A stretch of DNA of 64,000 bases from positions 1,984,001 through 2,048,000 of the forward strand of contig NC_022663.1 of the NCBI RefSeq assembly GCF_000157895.3. The letters run 5' to 3'. This stretch comes from Mycobacterium kansasii ATCC 12478 (GTDB taxonomy: Bacteria > Actinomycetota > Actinomycetes > Mycobacteriales > Mycobacteriaceae). A program made the position numbers and the translations under genes. This document shows positions 33,656 through 42,783 of the stretch, piece by piece. Numbering within the stretch: the first letter of the stretch is position 1; every line of letters begins with the position of its first letter. The notes under the pieces are model-generated. The model was not told the DNA's origin, searched no databases, and was given only the letters and a program-made list of their open reading frames with translations.

Positions 33656-35033
33656 AGACGGTTTGGCCTTCCCCGGACACCTTGTCGATGCGCTTGGCAA
33701 GGTACAACGCCTCCAACGCGAGTTCCAGCGCGGCGGCGCGCTCACCCTCGGATTCCGCACCCAGCTTTCTGGCGATCCTGTCGACGACCGGCAGCCCCGG
33801 AACCGCGGCCAGCACGTCCTTGGCCGACACCCGCTCGCCTGTCGTCACGGCCGAACCCCGCTCGACGGCGGTCACCAGTTGGCCGACGTCCATGCCGCCG
33901 AGCACTCGAGACGCGGTGTCGGCGGTCGAGCGGCGCAACAGATGCTCGAGCACGGCCTGTTCGCGGCCCTCCTCACCGGACTCGAACTCCAGCTTGCCCC
34001 GCAACACGTCGATCACCGTGCCCAGATCGACCACCCGCGCCACCGGATCCGTCTCGCCCAGCACCGCGCCCCGATGCCGGGCCGCGGCCGCGACCGTCTC
34101 CGCCGCTGCGATAGCGAACCGGGCCGACACCCCGGACCGTTGGTCGATCGAGTGCGACTCCCGAAGGTACCGGGCGAACCGCGCGATCACCTGCATCAGA
34201 TAGTCGGGCACCTGCGCGCTCAGGTGCGCCTCCTGCACGATCACACGCACTTCCGCGTCCAGCTCCAGCGGGTAATGGGTACGGATTTCGGCGCCGAACC
34301 GGTCCTTGAGGGGCGTGATGATCCGGCCGCGGTTGGTGTAGTCCTCGGGGTTGGCGCTGGCGACGACCAGGACGTCCAACGGCAGCCGCAGCGTGTAGCC
34401 GCGGACCTGGATGTCGCGCTCCTCCATGACGTTGAGCATCGACACCTGGATGCGCTCGGCCAGGTCGGGCAATTCGTTGACCGCGACGATGCCGCGATGT
34501 GCCCGCGGGATCAGGCCGTAGGCGATGGTCTCGGGGTCGCCGAGACTGCGACCCTCGGCGACTTTGATCGGGTCGATGTCACCGACCAGGTCGGCCACGC
34601 TGGTGTCGGGGGTGGCCAGCTTCTCCGTGTAGCGCTCGCTGCGATGCTTCCACGCCACCGGCAGGTCGTCACGCAGTTGCGCGGCCCGCCGGATCGATTC
34701 CGGCGTGATCGGCCGGTACGGGTGTTCCCCCAATTCGGCTCCGGCGATCACCGGCGTCCACTCGTCGAGCAGTCCGGTCAACGCACGCAGCAGCCGGGTC
34801 TTGCCCTGGCCGCGTTCGCCGAGCAGGACGAAGTCATGGCCTGCGATCAGGGCCCGCTCCACTTGCGGCAACACCGTGTCCTCGAAGCCCAGAATGCCGG
34901 GCCAGACATTCTCGCCCTCGGCCAGTGCGGTCAGCAGATTTTCCCGGATTTCTTGCTTGACCCCCCGCTCACGATGACCGGAGGCACGTAGCTCGCCGAC
35001 GGTGCGCGGCAGGTTGCTCGGTGAAGTCACCAC
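33648..35033 (-). CDS. Mg-chelatase-like/MoxR-type AAA+ ATPase (Rv0958 orthologue)
   Basis: The 461-residue protein has the AAA+ core near residues 85-300: Walker A LGERGQGKTRLLRAL, Walker B-type region GIVAVNELPDLAERIQ, sensor segment LVVASANPEDYTNRGRIITPLKDRFG, and arginine finger region. The C-terminal helical part includes RQSGVSARFAIAAAETV-like RSGVSARFAIAAAE. It is similar to the ChlI/BchI subunit. It is translationally coupled to the downstream VWA protein. Two adjacent GTG codons (35033 and 35030) are possible starts. Confidence 0.9.
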   Translation of the reverse strand: MVTSPSNLPRTVGELRASGHRERGVKQEIRENLLTALAEGENVWPGILGFEDTVLPQVERALIAGHDFVLLGERGQGKTRLLRALTGLLDEWTPVIAGAELGEHPYRPITPESIRRAAQLRDDLPVAWKHRSERYTEKLATPDTSVADLVGDIDPIKVAEGRSLGDPETIAYGLIPRAHRGIVAVNELPDLAERIQVSMLNVMEERDIQVRGYTLRLPLDVLVVASANPEDYTNRGRIITPLKDRFGAEIRTHYPLELDAEVRVIVQEAHLSAQVPDYLMQVIARFARYLRESHSIDQRSGVSARFAIAAAETVAAAARHRGAVLGETDPVARVVDLGTVIDVLRGKLEFESGEEGREQAVLEHLLRRSTADTASRVLGGMDVGQLVTAVERGSAVTTGERVSAKDVLAAVPGLPVVDRIARKLGAESEGERAAALELALEALYLAKRIDKVSGEGQTVYG

Positions 35034-35109
35034 TCCACGCTACGACGCCATCTTTCTTCTGGCGACGAGAGTGGATTTGAACTGTGACTTTCCCGGTACT
35101 TGGCGGACC

Positions 35110-36693
35110 TCAGTGGGCGAAGTGGCGTGCTCCGGTGAGATATAAGGTGACCCCGGCTTCGGCCGCCGCGGCGGTGACCTCGTCGTCGCGCACCGACCCG
35201 CCGGGATGCACGATCGCCGTGACCCCCGCAGCGGTTAGCGTCTGTAATCCGTCGGGGAACGGGAAGAACGCATCCGATGCCGCGACGGCGCCGCGCACTC
35301 GCTCGCCGCCGCGCGCATTACCTCGTTCAACGGCCAGCCGCGCGGCATCGACCCGATTGACCTGACCCATGCCGACACCGACGGTGGCGCCGTCGGCGAC
35401 GATGACGATCGCGTTCGACTTGACGGCACGGCAGGCACGCCAGGCGAATACCAAATCGGTCAACGTCGCCGGGGTGGCCGGCTCGCCGGTGGCTAAGGTC
35501 CAGTTGGCCGGGTTGTCGCCGGGTGCATCGAGCTGGTCGCGCTGCTGCATCAGCAGTCCCCCACTGATCGGGCGTAATTCGGTGCCGCCGTTCTGCGGTT
35601 CGGGCGCCAGCAGCACCCGCACGTTCTTCTTGCGCGCCAGCACGTCAAGCGCACCGGGTGCATAGGCCGGCGCGACGATCACTTCGGTGAAGATGGTGCT
35701 GACGTACTCCGCCATCTCGACGCTGACCTCGGTGTTGGCTGCGATCACGCCGCCGTAGGCGCTCAGCGGGTCGCAGGCATGGGCCTTGCGATGTGCGTCG
35801 GCGACGGAAACCGACGAGATGGCAATGCCGCAGGGGTTGGCGTGTTTGATGATCGCCACACAGATCTGTTCGTGATCGAAAGCCGCCCGCCAGGCCGCAT
35901 CCGCGTCGGTGAAGTTGTTGTAGGACATCTCTTTTCCGTGCAGCTGCTCGGCTTGTGCCAGCCCCGGCCACGCGCCCGGGTCGGTGTAGAGGGCGGCCTG
36001 CTGGTGGGGGTTCTCGCCATAGCGCAGGATCGCCTGACGGCGCCAGTTTCTGGCGAACCAATGCGGGAAAGCCGTTTCGGGTTGCTCGGGCGCCAGCGTC
36101 GACTGCATCCAGCTCGCGACGGCGATGTCGTATTCGGCGGTGTGCTGAAATGCCAGCGACGCCAGCTTTTTACGCTCGCCGAGGCTAAATCCGCCGCTGC
36201 GCAGCGCGGCAAGCACCCCGTCGTACCCGAGAGGGTCGGTGACCACGGCCACGCTGGGAAAGTTCTTGGCCGCCGCCCGAACCATGGACGGCCCGCCGAT
36301 GTCGATCTGTTCGACGCATTCGTCGATACCGGCGCCGGATTCGACGGTCTGGCTGAACGGATACAAGTTGACCACCAGCAGTTCGAACGCCGCCACGCCG
36401 AGTTTGTCCAGCGCGGCCTGGTGCTCGGGCTTGCGCAGGTCGGCCAGCAGCCCGGCGTGCACTCGGGGATGCAAGGTCTTGACCCGGCCGTCGAGCACCT
36501 CCGGAAAGCCGGTGAGCTCCTCGACGCGAGTTACCGGAATGCCTTTGCTGGCAATGGTCTTCGCCGTCGATCCGGTCGAGACGATCTCGACGCCGGCCGC
36601 CATCAGGCCCTGGGCCAGCTCGACCAGCCCCGTCTTGTCGTACACGCTGATCAACGCGCGGCGGATCGGCTTCCTTACGCTGTCGCCGGTCAT
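35110..36693 (-). CDS. purH: Bifunctional AICAR transformylase/IMP cyclohydrolase PurH
   Basis: The 527-residue protein catalyses the last two steps of IMP synthesis: formylation of AICAR with 10-formyl-THF and ring closure. The N-terminal IMPCH/MGS domain begins RALISVYDKTGLVELAQGLMAAGVEIVSTGSTAK and contains DGRVKTLHPRVHAGLL. The C-terminal AICARFT domain has LRYGENPHQQAALY, KHANPCGIA, SNAIVIV and DAFFPFPDGLQTL. It follows purN by 7 bases, so they form one unit. Confidence 0.97.
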   Translation of the reverse strand: MTGDSVRKPIRRALISVYDKTGLVELAQGLMAAGVEIVSTGSTAKTIASKGIPVTRVEELTGFPEVLDGRVKTLHPRVHAGLLADLRKPEHQAALDKLGVAAFELLVVNLYPFSQTVESGAGIDECVEQIDIGGPSMVRAAAKNFPSVAVVTDPLGYDGVLAALRSGGFSLGERKKLASLAFQHTAEYDIAVASWMQSTLAPEQPETAFPHWFARNWRRQAILRYGENPHQQAALYTDPGAWPGLAQAEQLHGKEMSYNNFTDADAAWRAAFDHEQICVAIIKHANPCGIAISSVSVADAHRKAHACDPLSAYGGVIAANTEVSVEMAEYVSTIFTEVIVAPAYAPGALDVLARKKNVRVLLAPEPQNGGTELRPISGGLLMQQRDQLDAPGDNPANWTLATGEPATPATLTDLVFAWRACRAVKSNAIVIVADGATVGVGMGQVNRVDAARLAVERGNARGGERVRGAVAASDAFFPFPDGLQTLTAAGVTAIVHPGGSVRDDEVTAAAAEAGVTLYLTGARHFAH

Positions 36694-36700
36694 ACTCTGC

Positions 36701-37330
36701 TCATCCCAGGGTCACCTTTCGTCCGATGCAGGTCAGGCCGCCGGTGGCAATCTCGGCCACCACGTCGACGAGGAGTCGCCGTTCGATGACCTTGATGCGC
36801 TCGTGCAATGTCTCTTCGTCGTCACCGTCGAGCACCGGAACGGCCTGCTGCGCCAGTATCGGCCCGGTGTCCACGCCGGCATCCACCAGATGCACCGTAC
36901 AGCCGGTGACCTTCACACCGTAGGACAACGCGTCGGCCACGCCGTGGGCACCCGGGAATGCCGGCAGCAGGGCGGGATGGGTGTTGAGGATACGTCCGCT
37001 GAAGCGTGAAAGGAATTGCGGCCCAAGGATTCTCATAAATCCGGCCGATACCACCAGATCGGGTGAATGGGCGGCGGTGGCGTCGGTCATGGCCGCGTCC
37101 CAGGCATCGCGACCGGGGTAGTCGGCGACCCGGACCGTGAACGCCGGCACCGATGCCTGCGCGGCGATCTCGGTGGCCCGGCAATCGCGGTCCACACCGA
37201 CGGCCACGACCCGCGCCGGATAGTCGCCCACGGCGGCTTGGAGCAGCGCGTTCAGCAGCGATCCGGTGCCCGATGCCAGCACTACCACTCGCGTCGGTGC
37301 ACTCGGGGGTACCCGGAGCGGTTCCTGCAC
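36701..37330 (-). CDS. purN: Phosphoribosylglycinamide formyltransferase PurN
   Basis: The 209-residue protein formylates GAR with 10-formyl-THF in purine synthesis. It has RVVVLASGTGSLLNALLQA (phosphate loop), VSAGFMRILGPQFL, the catalytic NTHPALLPAFPGAHGVADAL (Asn, His) and HLVDAGVDTGPILAQ (Asp). The start is ATG 37330 (MQEPLRVPP). Its upstream region holds a 69-bp tandem array rather than a normal short intergenic region. Confidence 0.96.
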   Translation of the reverse strand: MQEPLRVPPSAPTRVVVLASGTGSLLNALLQAAVGDYPARVVAVGVDRDCRATEIAAQASVPAFTVRVADYPGRDAWDAAMTDATAAHSPDLVVSAGFMRILGPQFLSRFSGRILNTHPALLPAFPGAHGVADALSYGVKVTGCTVHLVDAGVDTGPILAQQAVPVLDGDDEETLHERIKVIERRLLVDVVAEIATGGLTCIGRKVTLG

Positions 37331-37337
37331 ACGGCGA

Positions 37338-37575
37338 GCCTAGTCGGGCGACGATGCCGGGCGCGCCAGCGGCCGGAGGAGGAGCCAGACAATCGGGCCT
37401 AGTCGGGCGACCCGCCATATCCGAGCCGGGCGCGCCAGCGGCCGGAGGAGGAGCCAGACAATCGGGCCTAGTCGGGCGACCCGCCATATCCGAGCCGGGC
37501 GCGCCAGCGGCCGGAGGAGGAGCCAGACAATCGGGCCTAGTGCGCGCCTACGCGACCCGCCATATCCGAACGGGC
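37338..37575. repeat. 69-bp tandem repeat array upstream of purN
   Basis: Three full copies of the core start at 37361, 37430 and 37499 (unit beginning GCGCGCCAGCGGCCGGAGGA), with partial copies on both sides (from 37338 and to about 37570). The copies look identical. The period is a multiple of three, and several frames stay open, but no gene is supported. The array lies in the 394-base gap between Rv0955-like and purN, 8 bases before the purN start codon. Confidence 0.95.
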
Positions 37576-37587
37576 CGCGTAGGCGCG
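37543..37587. terminator. 12-bp perfect inverted repeat at the end of the 69-bp array
   Basis: CGCGCCTACGCG and CGCGTAGGCGCG pair over a 21-base loop that itself can extend the stem (CCCG/CGGG). It replaces part of the last repeat unit. It could terminate transcription of the upstream Rv0954-Rv0955 genes on the minus strand. There is no U tract. Confidence 0.5.
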
Positions 37588-37724
37588 TCGAGCCTGCATC
37601 CACAGCTAGCGCCACCCGGCGTGTCGCGCGCTGTACGCAGACTCGACATTGTCAGTACAGGGTCAGTTCAGGCTCGTGCGGGAACACCGCGCCGCCGCAG
37701 CAGGCGGCGCACAATACACACGGC

Positions 37725-39074
37725 CTAATCCTCGCGCTGGGGGGCTGAGTCCGATTCGGCTTCACCTGTTAAGGACACGCCGTCGTCGCCAGAAACGTCG
37801 ACGTCCTCGGGCTGCGACGGCTCATCGACGACATCGTGGGGCTGATCGCCCTCGTCGAACGCGACCGCAGGCGTCTCAGCCTCGTCAGCTGGCGGGGCGG
37901 GCCGCGGTTTGGGCGAGCGCGGACGCCTGGTGATCCCGCCGGCCATCGCCACGGTGAGACTGCCAACCACGGTGAACCAGAAGAAAACACCGATCAGCAA
38001 GGCCCCCTCGTCGACGCCGACAGCGCCGAAATTGCCCAGCCTGCCGCCGCCGGCATAACCGAGCAGTGCCATCGCCAACGCCCCGATAAGCGCTGCCACC
38101 AGCACCTTGGCCATTGCCGGAAGCAACGGCAGCGGCCGGCGGGCGCACTGTTGCCCCAGCGCGACCCCAGATGCTGCTCCGATGATCAGCAAAGCGACCC
38201 ACGCCGGCCCGAGCGGCGGTGTGGGTACCGCGGCCAGGATCGGTACGGCCGGAATGTCGCCGCCGAAAACGGTGAACGAGCTGAACGTCGCAAAGCCGAT
38301 ATGGGCACTGGACCCAACCGCGACCGCCGCGGCGCCGACGAAGACGTTGGGTGCATACAGCACCGACAGCACCGTCAGATTGAACTGCCCCCAGATGGAG
38401 TCGGTGATCCCGTAGAGCTCTTGCATCGTCGCCCAGTGGACAACCAGCGACCCTGCCGTCACCAAGCCGGACAGTCCCAGCAATGCCAAGACCCCGCCGG
38501 CGGCGGCGCGCACCGAATCGCCCAGCCAATTCGGAAGCGGCGAAGCCGCCAGAGCCCGCCTGCCCACCCGGGACCACACCCCGATCGCCGCGCCGATGGC
38601 ATGCACTACCAGCACGCCGGTGAACGCCCGCAGCGCGCTGGGCGTCTGGAGTTCGGTGATCACCGACGACGCGTCGTGGATGACTGCCAGGGCGATCGCC
38701 GCGATCAGCAGCGGCCCGCCCAGCGCCGACGCGACAACCCATCGCACAACGAGCCAAGAGGAGTAGGGCGAGGTGGCCAAGGCCGTCGTACGCGCGGTGC
38801 CCCACACCATCAGAAGTACCGGCAGCAGCGGCATTACGCCGAGTTCGCGACCGCCGATCGAGATCGGCACCTGGTGTACGCCCAGCCACATGCTGGCGAT
38901 CGCGCCCAACGCCCCGGTCATGTCGCTGTTGGCGATCAGTAACTGCAGCAGCGTAACCGCGGCGATGATGACGAGCGCCACCACCGCAGGCGCGAACGCA
39001 ACCTTGACGAGGTCGCGTGCCTGGCGAGCACCCGCTGCTCGGTTGTCCTCGTTGTTTGCCGACACCCTGTTCAC
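37725..39074 (-). CDS. Polytopic membrane protein (DUF6350-type, Rv0955 orthologue)
   Basis: The 449-residue protein has about 10 hydrophobic segments between residues 25 and 365, including VAFAPAVVALVIIAAVTLLQLLI, LLPVLLMVWGTAR and VLVAALIGALAMALLGYAGGG. The last 80 residues are an acidic, Pro-rich cytoplasmic tail. It is described in actinobacteria as a conserved integral membrane protein; M. tuberculosis Rv0955 was linked to envelope integrity. It follows the Rv0954-like gene by 38 bases. Its reaction, if any, is unknown. Confidence 0.85.
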   Translation of the reverse strand: MNRVSANNEDNRAAGARQARDLVKVAFAPAVVALVIIAAVTLLQLLIANSDMTGALGAIASMWLGVHQVPISIGGRELGVMPLLPVLLMVWGTARTTALATSPYSSWLVVRWVVASALGGPLLIAAIALAVIHDASSVITELQTPSALRAFTGVLVVHAIGAAIGVWSRVGRRALAASPLPNWLGDSVRAAAGGVLALLGLSGLVTAGSLVVHWATMQELYGITDSIWGQFNLTVLSVLYAPNVFVGAAAVAVGSSAHIGFATFSSFTVFGGDIPAVPILAAVPTPPLGPAWVALLIIGAASGVALGQQCARRPLPLLPAMAKVLVAALIGALAMALLGYAGGGRLGNFGAVGVDEGALLIGVFFWFTVVGSLTVAMAGGITRRPRSPKPRPAPPADEAETPAVAFDEGDQPHDVVDEPSQPEDVDVSGDDGVSLTGEAESDSAPQRED

Positions 39075-39112
39075 TCTTCGCGCACGTGCCTACTCAGCGC
39101 GAGAGCGCCCGA

Positions 39113-40027
39113 TTAGACCGGCGCCGAACCGGGTGACGACGACTGCTGGCCGGACCCCTGCCCATAAGACTGCGGTCCCCCGGCGGGGTTTGAGTAGTTG
39201 ACCGGAGCCGACCCGGCCTGGGATCCCGTTCCGGCACTGACCGGCGGCGGCGGGCCGAAGCTTGGGAAGCCGGTGGGTGGGGTGGACGGACCCTGGTGCA
39301 TCGGCTGGGGCGCCGACTGGCCGGGTTGCTGGGCGCCGAATCCGCCGGTCGACGGGTTGGAGCCGCCGCTGGACGAATAACCACCGTATTGCGATCCGTA
39401 TCCGGACGGCTGCGCAGGGCTGGGCGCGGCCTGCTGCTGCGCACTCGGTTGACCGTAATATCCGCCGGGCTGACCGCCGTACTGTCCGTATTGGCCGTAC
39501 TGGCCATACTGCGCGTAGGCATCGAACTTGGGCCGCGGCGCCGGCGCCGAGATGACACCCGCGTCCAACAGCAGCGCACCGACCGCGGCAACCGACTGAA
39601 ACACGATGAACACCAACACAACCCACAGCGCCCAGCCGGTCGAATAAGCGCTGGGCTTGTTGAAGGTAGCCGAGATCATCAGCAACACGCCCAACGCCGA
39701 GACCACCGAGACGATGGCGACGTAGCTCTTGGCCTTCGGCACCAGACTCACCCCGGCAAGCAGTGCGGCCAGCAGAGCCAGGCCGACAGCCAACCCGGTG
39801 TCGCCGGAAACCTCGCTGCCGGCCCCGCCCAGTTCTGAGCTCACCGTGAACATCGGCCCGAAGCTGGCCAGATACGCCAGCAGCCCGAGCGCGGCAACCG
39901 CCATGCTCAGGTACATCGGAAGCTTGCTGACACCGTCGTCGGCCTTGGCGAAAGACGGTGTGGCGGCTCCGTAGGAGCCGGCCGATTGCGCGGGCGGATA
40001 TCCGGGACTACCTGGTGAGTAGGTCAT
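39113..40027 (-). CDS. Four-TM protein with Pro/Gly/Gln/Tyr-rich tail (Rv0954 orthologue)
   Basis: The 304-residue protein has four membrane segments at about 35-165 (LPMYLSMAVAALGLLAYLASF, GLAVGLALLAALLAGVSLV, YVAIVSVVSALGVLLMISA, ALWVVLVFIVFQSVAAVGALLL). A long disordered tail contains YGQYGQYGQYGG repeats and many Pro, Ser and Gln residues. The shape is that of the mycobacterial 34-kDa antigenic-protein family; Rv0954 has been linked to divisome proteins. It starts at ATG 40027 (MTYSPGSPGYPP). Confidence 0.88.
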   Translation of the reverse strand: MTYSPGSPGYPPAQSAGSYGAATPSFAKADDGVSKLPMYLSMAVAALGLLAYLASFGPMFTVSSELGGAGSEVSGDTGLAVGLALLAALLAGVSLVPKAKSYVAIVSVVSALGVLLMISATFNKPSAYSTGWALWVVLVFIVFQSVAAVGALLLDAGVISAPAPRPKFDAYAQYGQYGQYGQYGGQPGGYYGQPSAQQQAAPSPAQPSGYGSQYGGYSSSGGSNPSTGGFGAQQPGQSAPQPMHQGPSTPPTGFPSFGPPPPVSAGTGSQAGSAPVNYSNPAGGPQSYGQGSGQQSSSPGSAPV

Positions 40028-40215
40028 GGCTCCTCCTGTTACCTCCAGTGCCGTCGCTACGCCTGCTGCAATGCGACGATTGCTCCCTGCGACACGATTC
40101 GATGACCCACGCTAGCGCACGGCCTGGTACTCGCGCCGTGGCGACCTTGCCCCCGTGATACCGGCCCCGTCACCACTGCCGACGATCGGCGGATGAGCCG
40201 CTTGCCCGGCTGAGG

Positions 40216-40229
40216 TAGAACACGTTCTA
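40216..40229. promoter_or_regulatory. KstR-type operator
   Basis: TAGAACACGTTCTA is a perfect palindrome fitting the KstR pattern TNNAACNNGTTNNA at every fixed position. It ends 10 bases before the start of the next gene, so bound repressor would block the promoter or leader. KstR controls cholesterol/lipid catabolic genes, and Rv0953c belongs to its reported regulon (from memory). Confidence 0.88.
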
Positions 40230-40238
40230 ATTCTGTTC

Positions 40239-41087
40239 ATGGATTACGGGCTTGTCCTTTTCACCAGCGACCGTGGCATTTCTCCCGCGGCAGCCGCGAA
40301 ACTGGCCGACGACCATGGCTTTCGCACTTTCTACGTGCCCGAACACACGCACATCCCGGTCAAACGGGAGGCCGCCCATCCCACGACGGGTGACGCGTCG
40401 CTGCCGGACGACCGCTATATGCGCACGCTGGACCCGTGGGTGAGTTTGGGCGCGGCTTCAGCGGTCACCTCCCGGGTCCGACTGTCAACAGCGGTTGCGT
40501 TGCCGGTCGAGCATGACCCGATCACGCTGGCCAAAAGCATTGCCACGCTGGACCACCTATCCGGGGGGCGGGTCAGCGTCGGCGTCGGATTCGGCTGGAA
40601 CACCGACGAACTCGCCGACCATGGCGTGCCGCCGGCGCGCCGGCGCACCATGTTGCGCGAATACCTCGAAGCGATGCGGGCGTTGTGGACCCAAGAGGAA
40701 GCCGCCTACGACGGCGAATTCGTCAAGTTCGGACCCAGCTGGGCGTGGCCCAAGCCCGTGCAGCCACACATTCCGATCCTGGTGGGCGCCGCCGGTACCG
40801 AGAAGAACTTCAGGTGGATTGCACGTAGCGCCGACGGCTGGATCACCACGCCGCGTGACGTCGACATCGACGAGCCGGTGAGGTTGCTGCAGGACAACTG
40901 GGCGGCCGCCGGCCGCGACGGGGCGCCCCAGATCGTAGCCCTGGACTTCAAGCCGGTGCCCGAGAAGCTGGCGCACTGGGCCGAATTGGGAGTGACCGAG
41001 GTGCTGTTCGGCCTGCCGGACCGCTCCGCAAGCGAAGTCGCCGCGTATGTGGAGCGGCTGGCCGGCAGGCTGGCCACTTTGGTTTGA
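40239..41087 (+). CDS. F420-dependent LLM-class oxidoreductase (Rv0953c orthologue)
   Basis: The 282-residue TIM-barrel protein has MDYGLVLFTSDRGISPAAAAKLADDHGF, FYVPEHTHIPV, RVRLSTAVALPVEHDPITLAKSIATLDHLSGGRV, GVGFGWNTDEL and HIPILVGAAG, all typical of luciferase-like F420 enzymes (TIGR03619 type). The KstR box directly upstream suggests a role in steroid or lipid breakdown. It is followed by a strong hairpin terminator. The substrate is unknown. Confidence 0.92.
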   Translation: MDYGLVLFTSDRGISPAAAAKLADDHGFRTFYVPEHTHIPVKREAAHPTTGDASLPDDRYMRTLDPWVSLGAASAVTSRVRLSTAVALPVEHDPITLAKSIATLDHLSGGRVSVGVGFGWNTDELADHGVPPARRRTMLREYLEAMRALWTQEEAAYDGEFVKFGPSWAWPKPVQPHIPILVGAAGTEKNFRWIARSADGWITTPRDVDIDEPVRLLQDNWAAAGRDGAPQIVALDFKPVPEKLAHWAELGVTEVLFGLPDRSASEVAAYVERLAGRLATLV

Positions 41088-41088
41088 C

Positions 41089-41150
41089 CGCGAGCAGCCG
41101 CAACAGCCCCCGCACGCTCGGCGTGTCGGGGGCTGTTGCGGCTGCTCGCG
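41089..41150 (+). terminator. Long perfect hairpin terminator after Rv0953c-like gene
   Basis: The left arm CGCGAGCAGCCGCAACAGCC (plus CCCG) pairs over 24 bases with the right arm ending GGCTGCTCGCG. The loop CACGCTCGGCGTGT can add an inner CACG/CGTG stem. It begins two bases after the stop codon. There is no U tract, as is common in mycobacterial terminators. Two relatives occur in this window. Confidence 0.9.
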
Positions 41151-41402
41151 CTAAGACGTAACGCTGGGCAAACGCCATTCGGCCGGCGCGTTGTTGAATT
41201 GCCGGGAATGCGGCTGGCACAAGCGCAGGCGTCCCTCGACTCCCGCTGTCGCCGAGCCGGCGGGTTGGCGGGCCTGGCCGGTAAATGTCATGAAAGCCAC
41301 CGATCAGTAGCCCCGACGGCTCTACCATGATGGCCTGCCGACGTATCGATCGGACCTCCGAAAGTCATCGATCGGTGCCCACACCTTCTCGGGAGGTGGC
41401 AT

Positions 41403-42710
41403 ATGTCGTTTGTCGTCGCGGTACCGGAATTTCTGGCGGTGGCTGCCTCGGATCTGGCAGATATCGCTTCGGCAGTCGTTGCGGCCAATACAGCCGCCGC
41501 GGCCCCGACGGCCGGTGTGCTGGCGGCGGGCGCCGACGAGGTGTCGGCTGCGATCGCCGCCGTGTTCGCGGAGCATGCCACGGGGTATCAGACGCTGAGC
41601 GCTCAGGCTGCGGAATTTCATCGCCAATTTGTCCAGCTCTTGGACGCGAGCGCGGGGCATTACGCCCTCGCCGAGGCCGCTAATGCCTCGCCGTTGCAGC
41701 TGCTGGAGCAGCAGTTTCTCGACGTCATCAATGCGCCCACCACGCTGCTGCTGGGTCGCGCGCTGATTGGTAACGGGGCCAACGGAGAGCCAGGGGCAGA
41801 CGGCCAGCCCGGCGGACTGCTGATCGGCAACGGCGGAGCCGGCGGGTCGGGCACCGCCGCCCATCCCGCCGGCGGGAACGGCGGGGCCGGCGGGATGTTC
41901 GGCAGCGGCGGAGCCGGCGGCACGGGCAGGCCCGCGGCCCCCGGTGGCAACGGTGGAGCCGGTGGACTGTTCGGTAACGGCGGAGCCGGCGGGAACGGAG
42001 GCGTCTTTGGCGGTGCAGGCGGCGCCGGCGGGTCCGCCGGGCTCTTTTTCGGTACCGGCGGTGTTGGTGGCGCCGGCGCGGCAGCGACACTCGGCGGCGA
42101 CGGCGGGGCGGGCGGCGCCGGCGGCGCCGGCGGATTGATCGGCATCGGCGGCGACGGCGGCCGCGGTGGCGCCACCATCATCCCCGGCACCACCGGTGGC
42201 TTGGGCGGCCTCGGTGGCGCCGGCGGAACCCTGCTCGGCTCCGGCGGGGGCGGCGGTGCCGGCGGGGACGGGTTAGTGGCTGGCACTTCCGGCGGTACCG
42301 GGGGGATCGGCGGCCACGGTGGATTCTTCAATGGCACCGGGGGCACCGGCGGCGTCGGTGGCTTCGGTCCCCTCGGTGGTGCCGGCGGGGCCGGCGGTGG
42401 CGGCGGCACGCTGTCGGGCTCGGGTGGCGCCGGTGGCGGCGGCGGGAACGGCGGAGGTATCGGCGCAGGTGCCGGTGGTGCCGGCGGCGACGCTGGCTTG
42501 CTATTCGGCGACGGAGGCGCTGGCGGCGCAGGAGGAGCCGCCAGCGGCACTCCCGGCGGGGCCGGCGCCACCGGTGGACGCGCCGCGTTGCTCATAGGTT
42601 TCGGCGGAAACGGTGGCAACGGCGGGCCTGGGGCACCCCCGGGCACCGGCGGCCAAGGCGGCGACGGCGGGCAACTGCTCGGTGTGCCCGGCAAGCCCGG
42701 CACACCGTAA
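41403..42710 (+). CDS. PE_PGRS family protein
   Basis: The 435-residue protein has an N-terminal PE domain (about 1-95, MSFVVAVPEFLAVAASDLADIASAV with Pro-Glu at 8-9), a linker with LLGRALIGNGANGEPG, and a Gly/Ala-rich PGRS region of GGAGG and GNGG-type repeats to the end. PE proteins are exported by ESX type VII systems. It starts after a GGGAGG site. It has no positional counterpart between sucD and Rv0953c in M. tuberculosis as I recall it. Confidence 0.93.
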   Translation: MSFVVAVPEFLAVAASDLADIASAVVAANTAAAAPTAGVLAAGADEVSAAIAAVFAEHATGYQTLSAQAAEFHRQFVQLLDASAGHYALAEAANASPLQLLEQQFLDVINAPTTLLLGRALIGNGANGEPGADGQPGGLLIGNGGAGGSGTAAHPAGGNGGAGGMFGSGGAGGTGRPAAPGGNGGAGGLFGNGGAGGNGGVFGGAGGAGGSAGLFFGTGGVGGAGAAATLGGDGGAGGAGGAGGLIGIGGDGGRGGATIIPGTTGGLGGLGGAGGTLLGSGGGGGAGGDGLVAGTSGGTGGIGGHGGFFNGTGGTGGVGGFGPLGGAGGAGGGGGTLSGSGGAGGGGGNGGGIGAGAGGAGGDAGLLFGDGGAGGAGGAASGTPGGAGATGGRAALLIGFGGNGGNGGPGAPPGTGGQGGDGGQLLGVPGKPGTP

Positions 42711-42719
42711 CGGCCTGGG

Positions 42720-42782
42720 CGCGAGCAGCCGCAAAAGCCCCCGCACGCTCGGCCTGTCGGGGGTTTTGCGCCTGCTCAGCGC
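42720..42782. terminator. Imperfect long hairpin between PE_PGRS and sucD
   Basis: The left arm GCGAGCAGCCGCAAAAGCCC (plus CCG) faces a right arm CGGGGGTTTTGCGCCTGCTC with a one-base deletion, one mismatch and an inserted A. It is the same family as the hairpin at 41089 but partly decayed. It lies between convergent genes and probably ends both transcripts. Confidence 0.8.
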
Positions 42783-42783
42783 G

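Noticed and set aside
37338..37575. CRISPR array or coding gene at the 69-bp repeats
   Set aside because: No spacers are present, and the open frames crossing the array have no supported start or family similarity.
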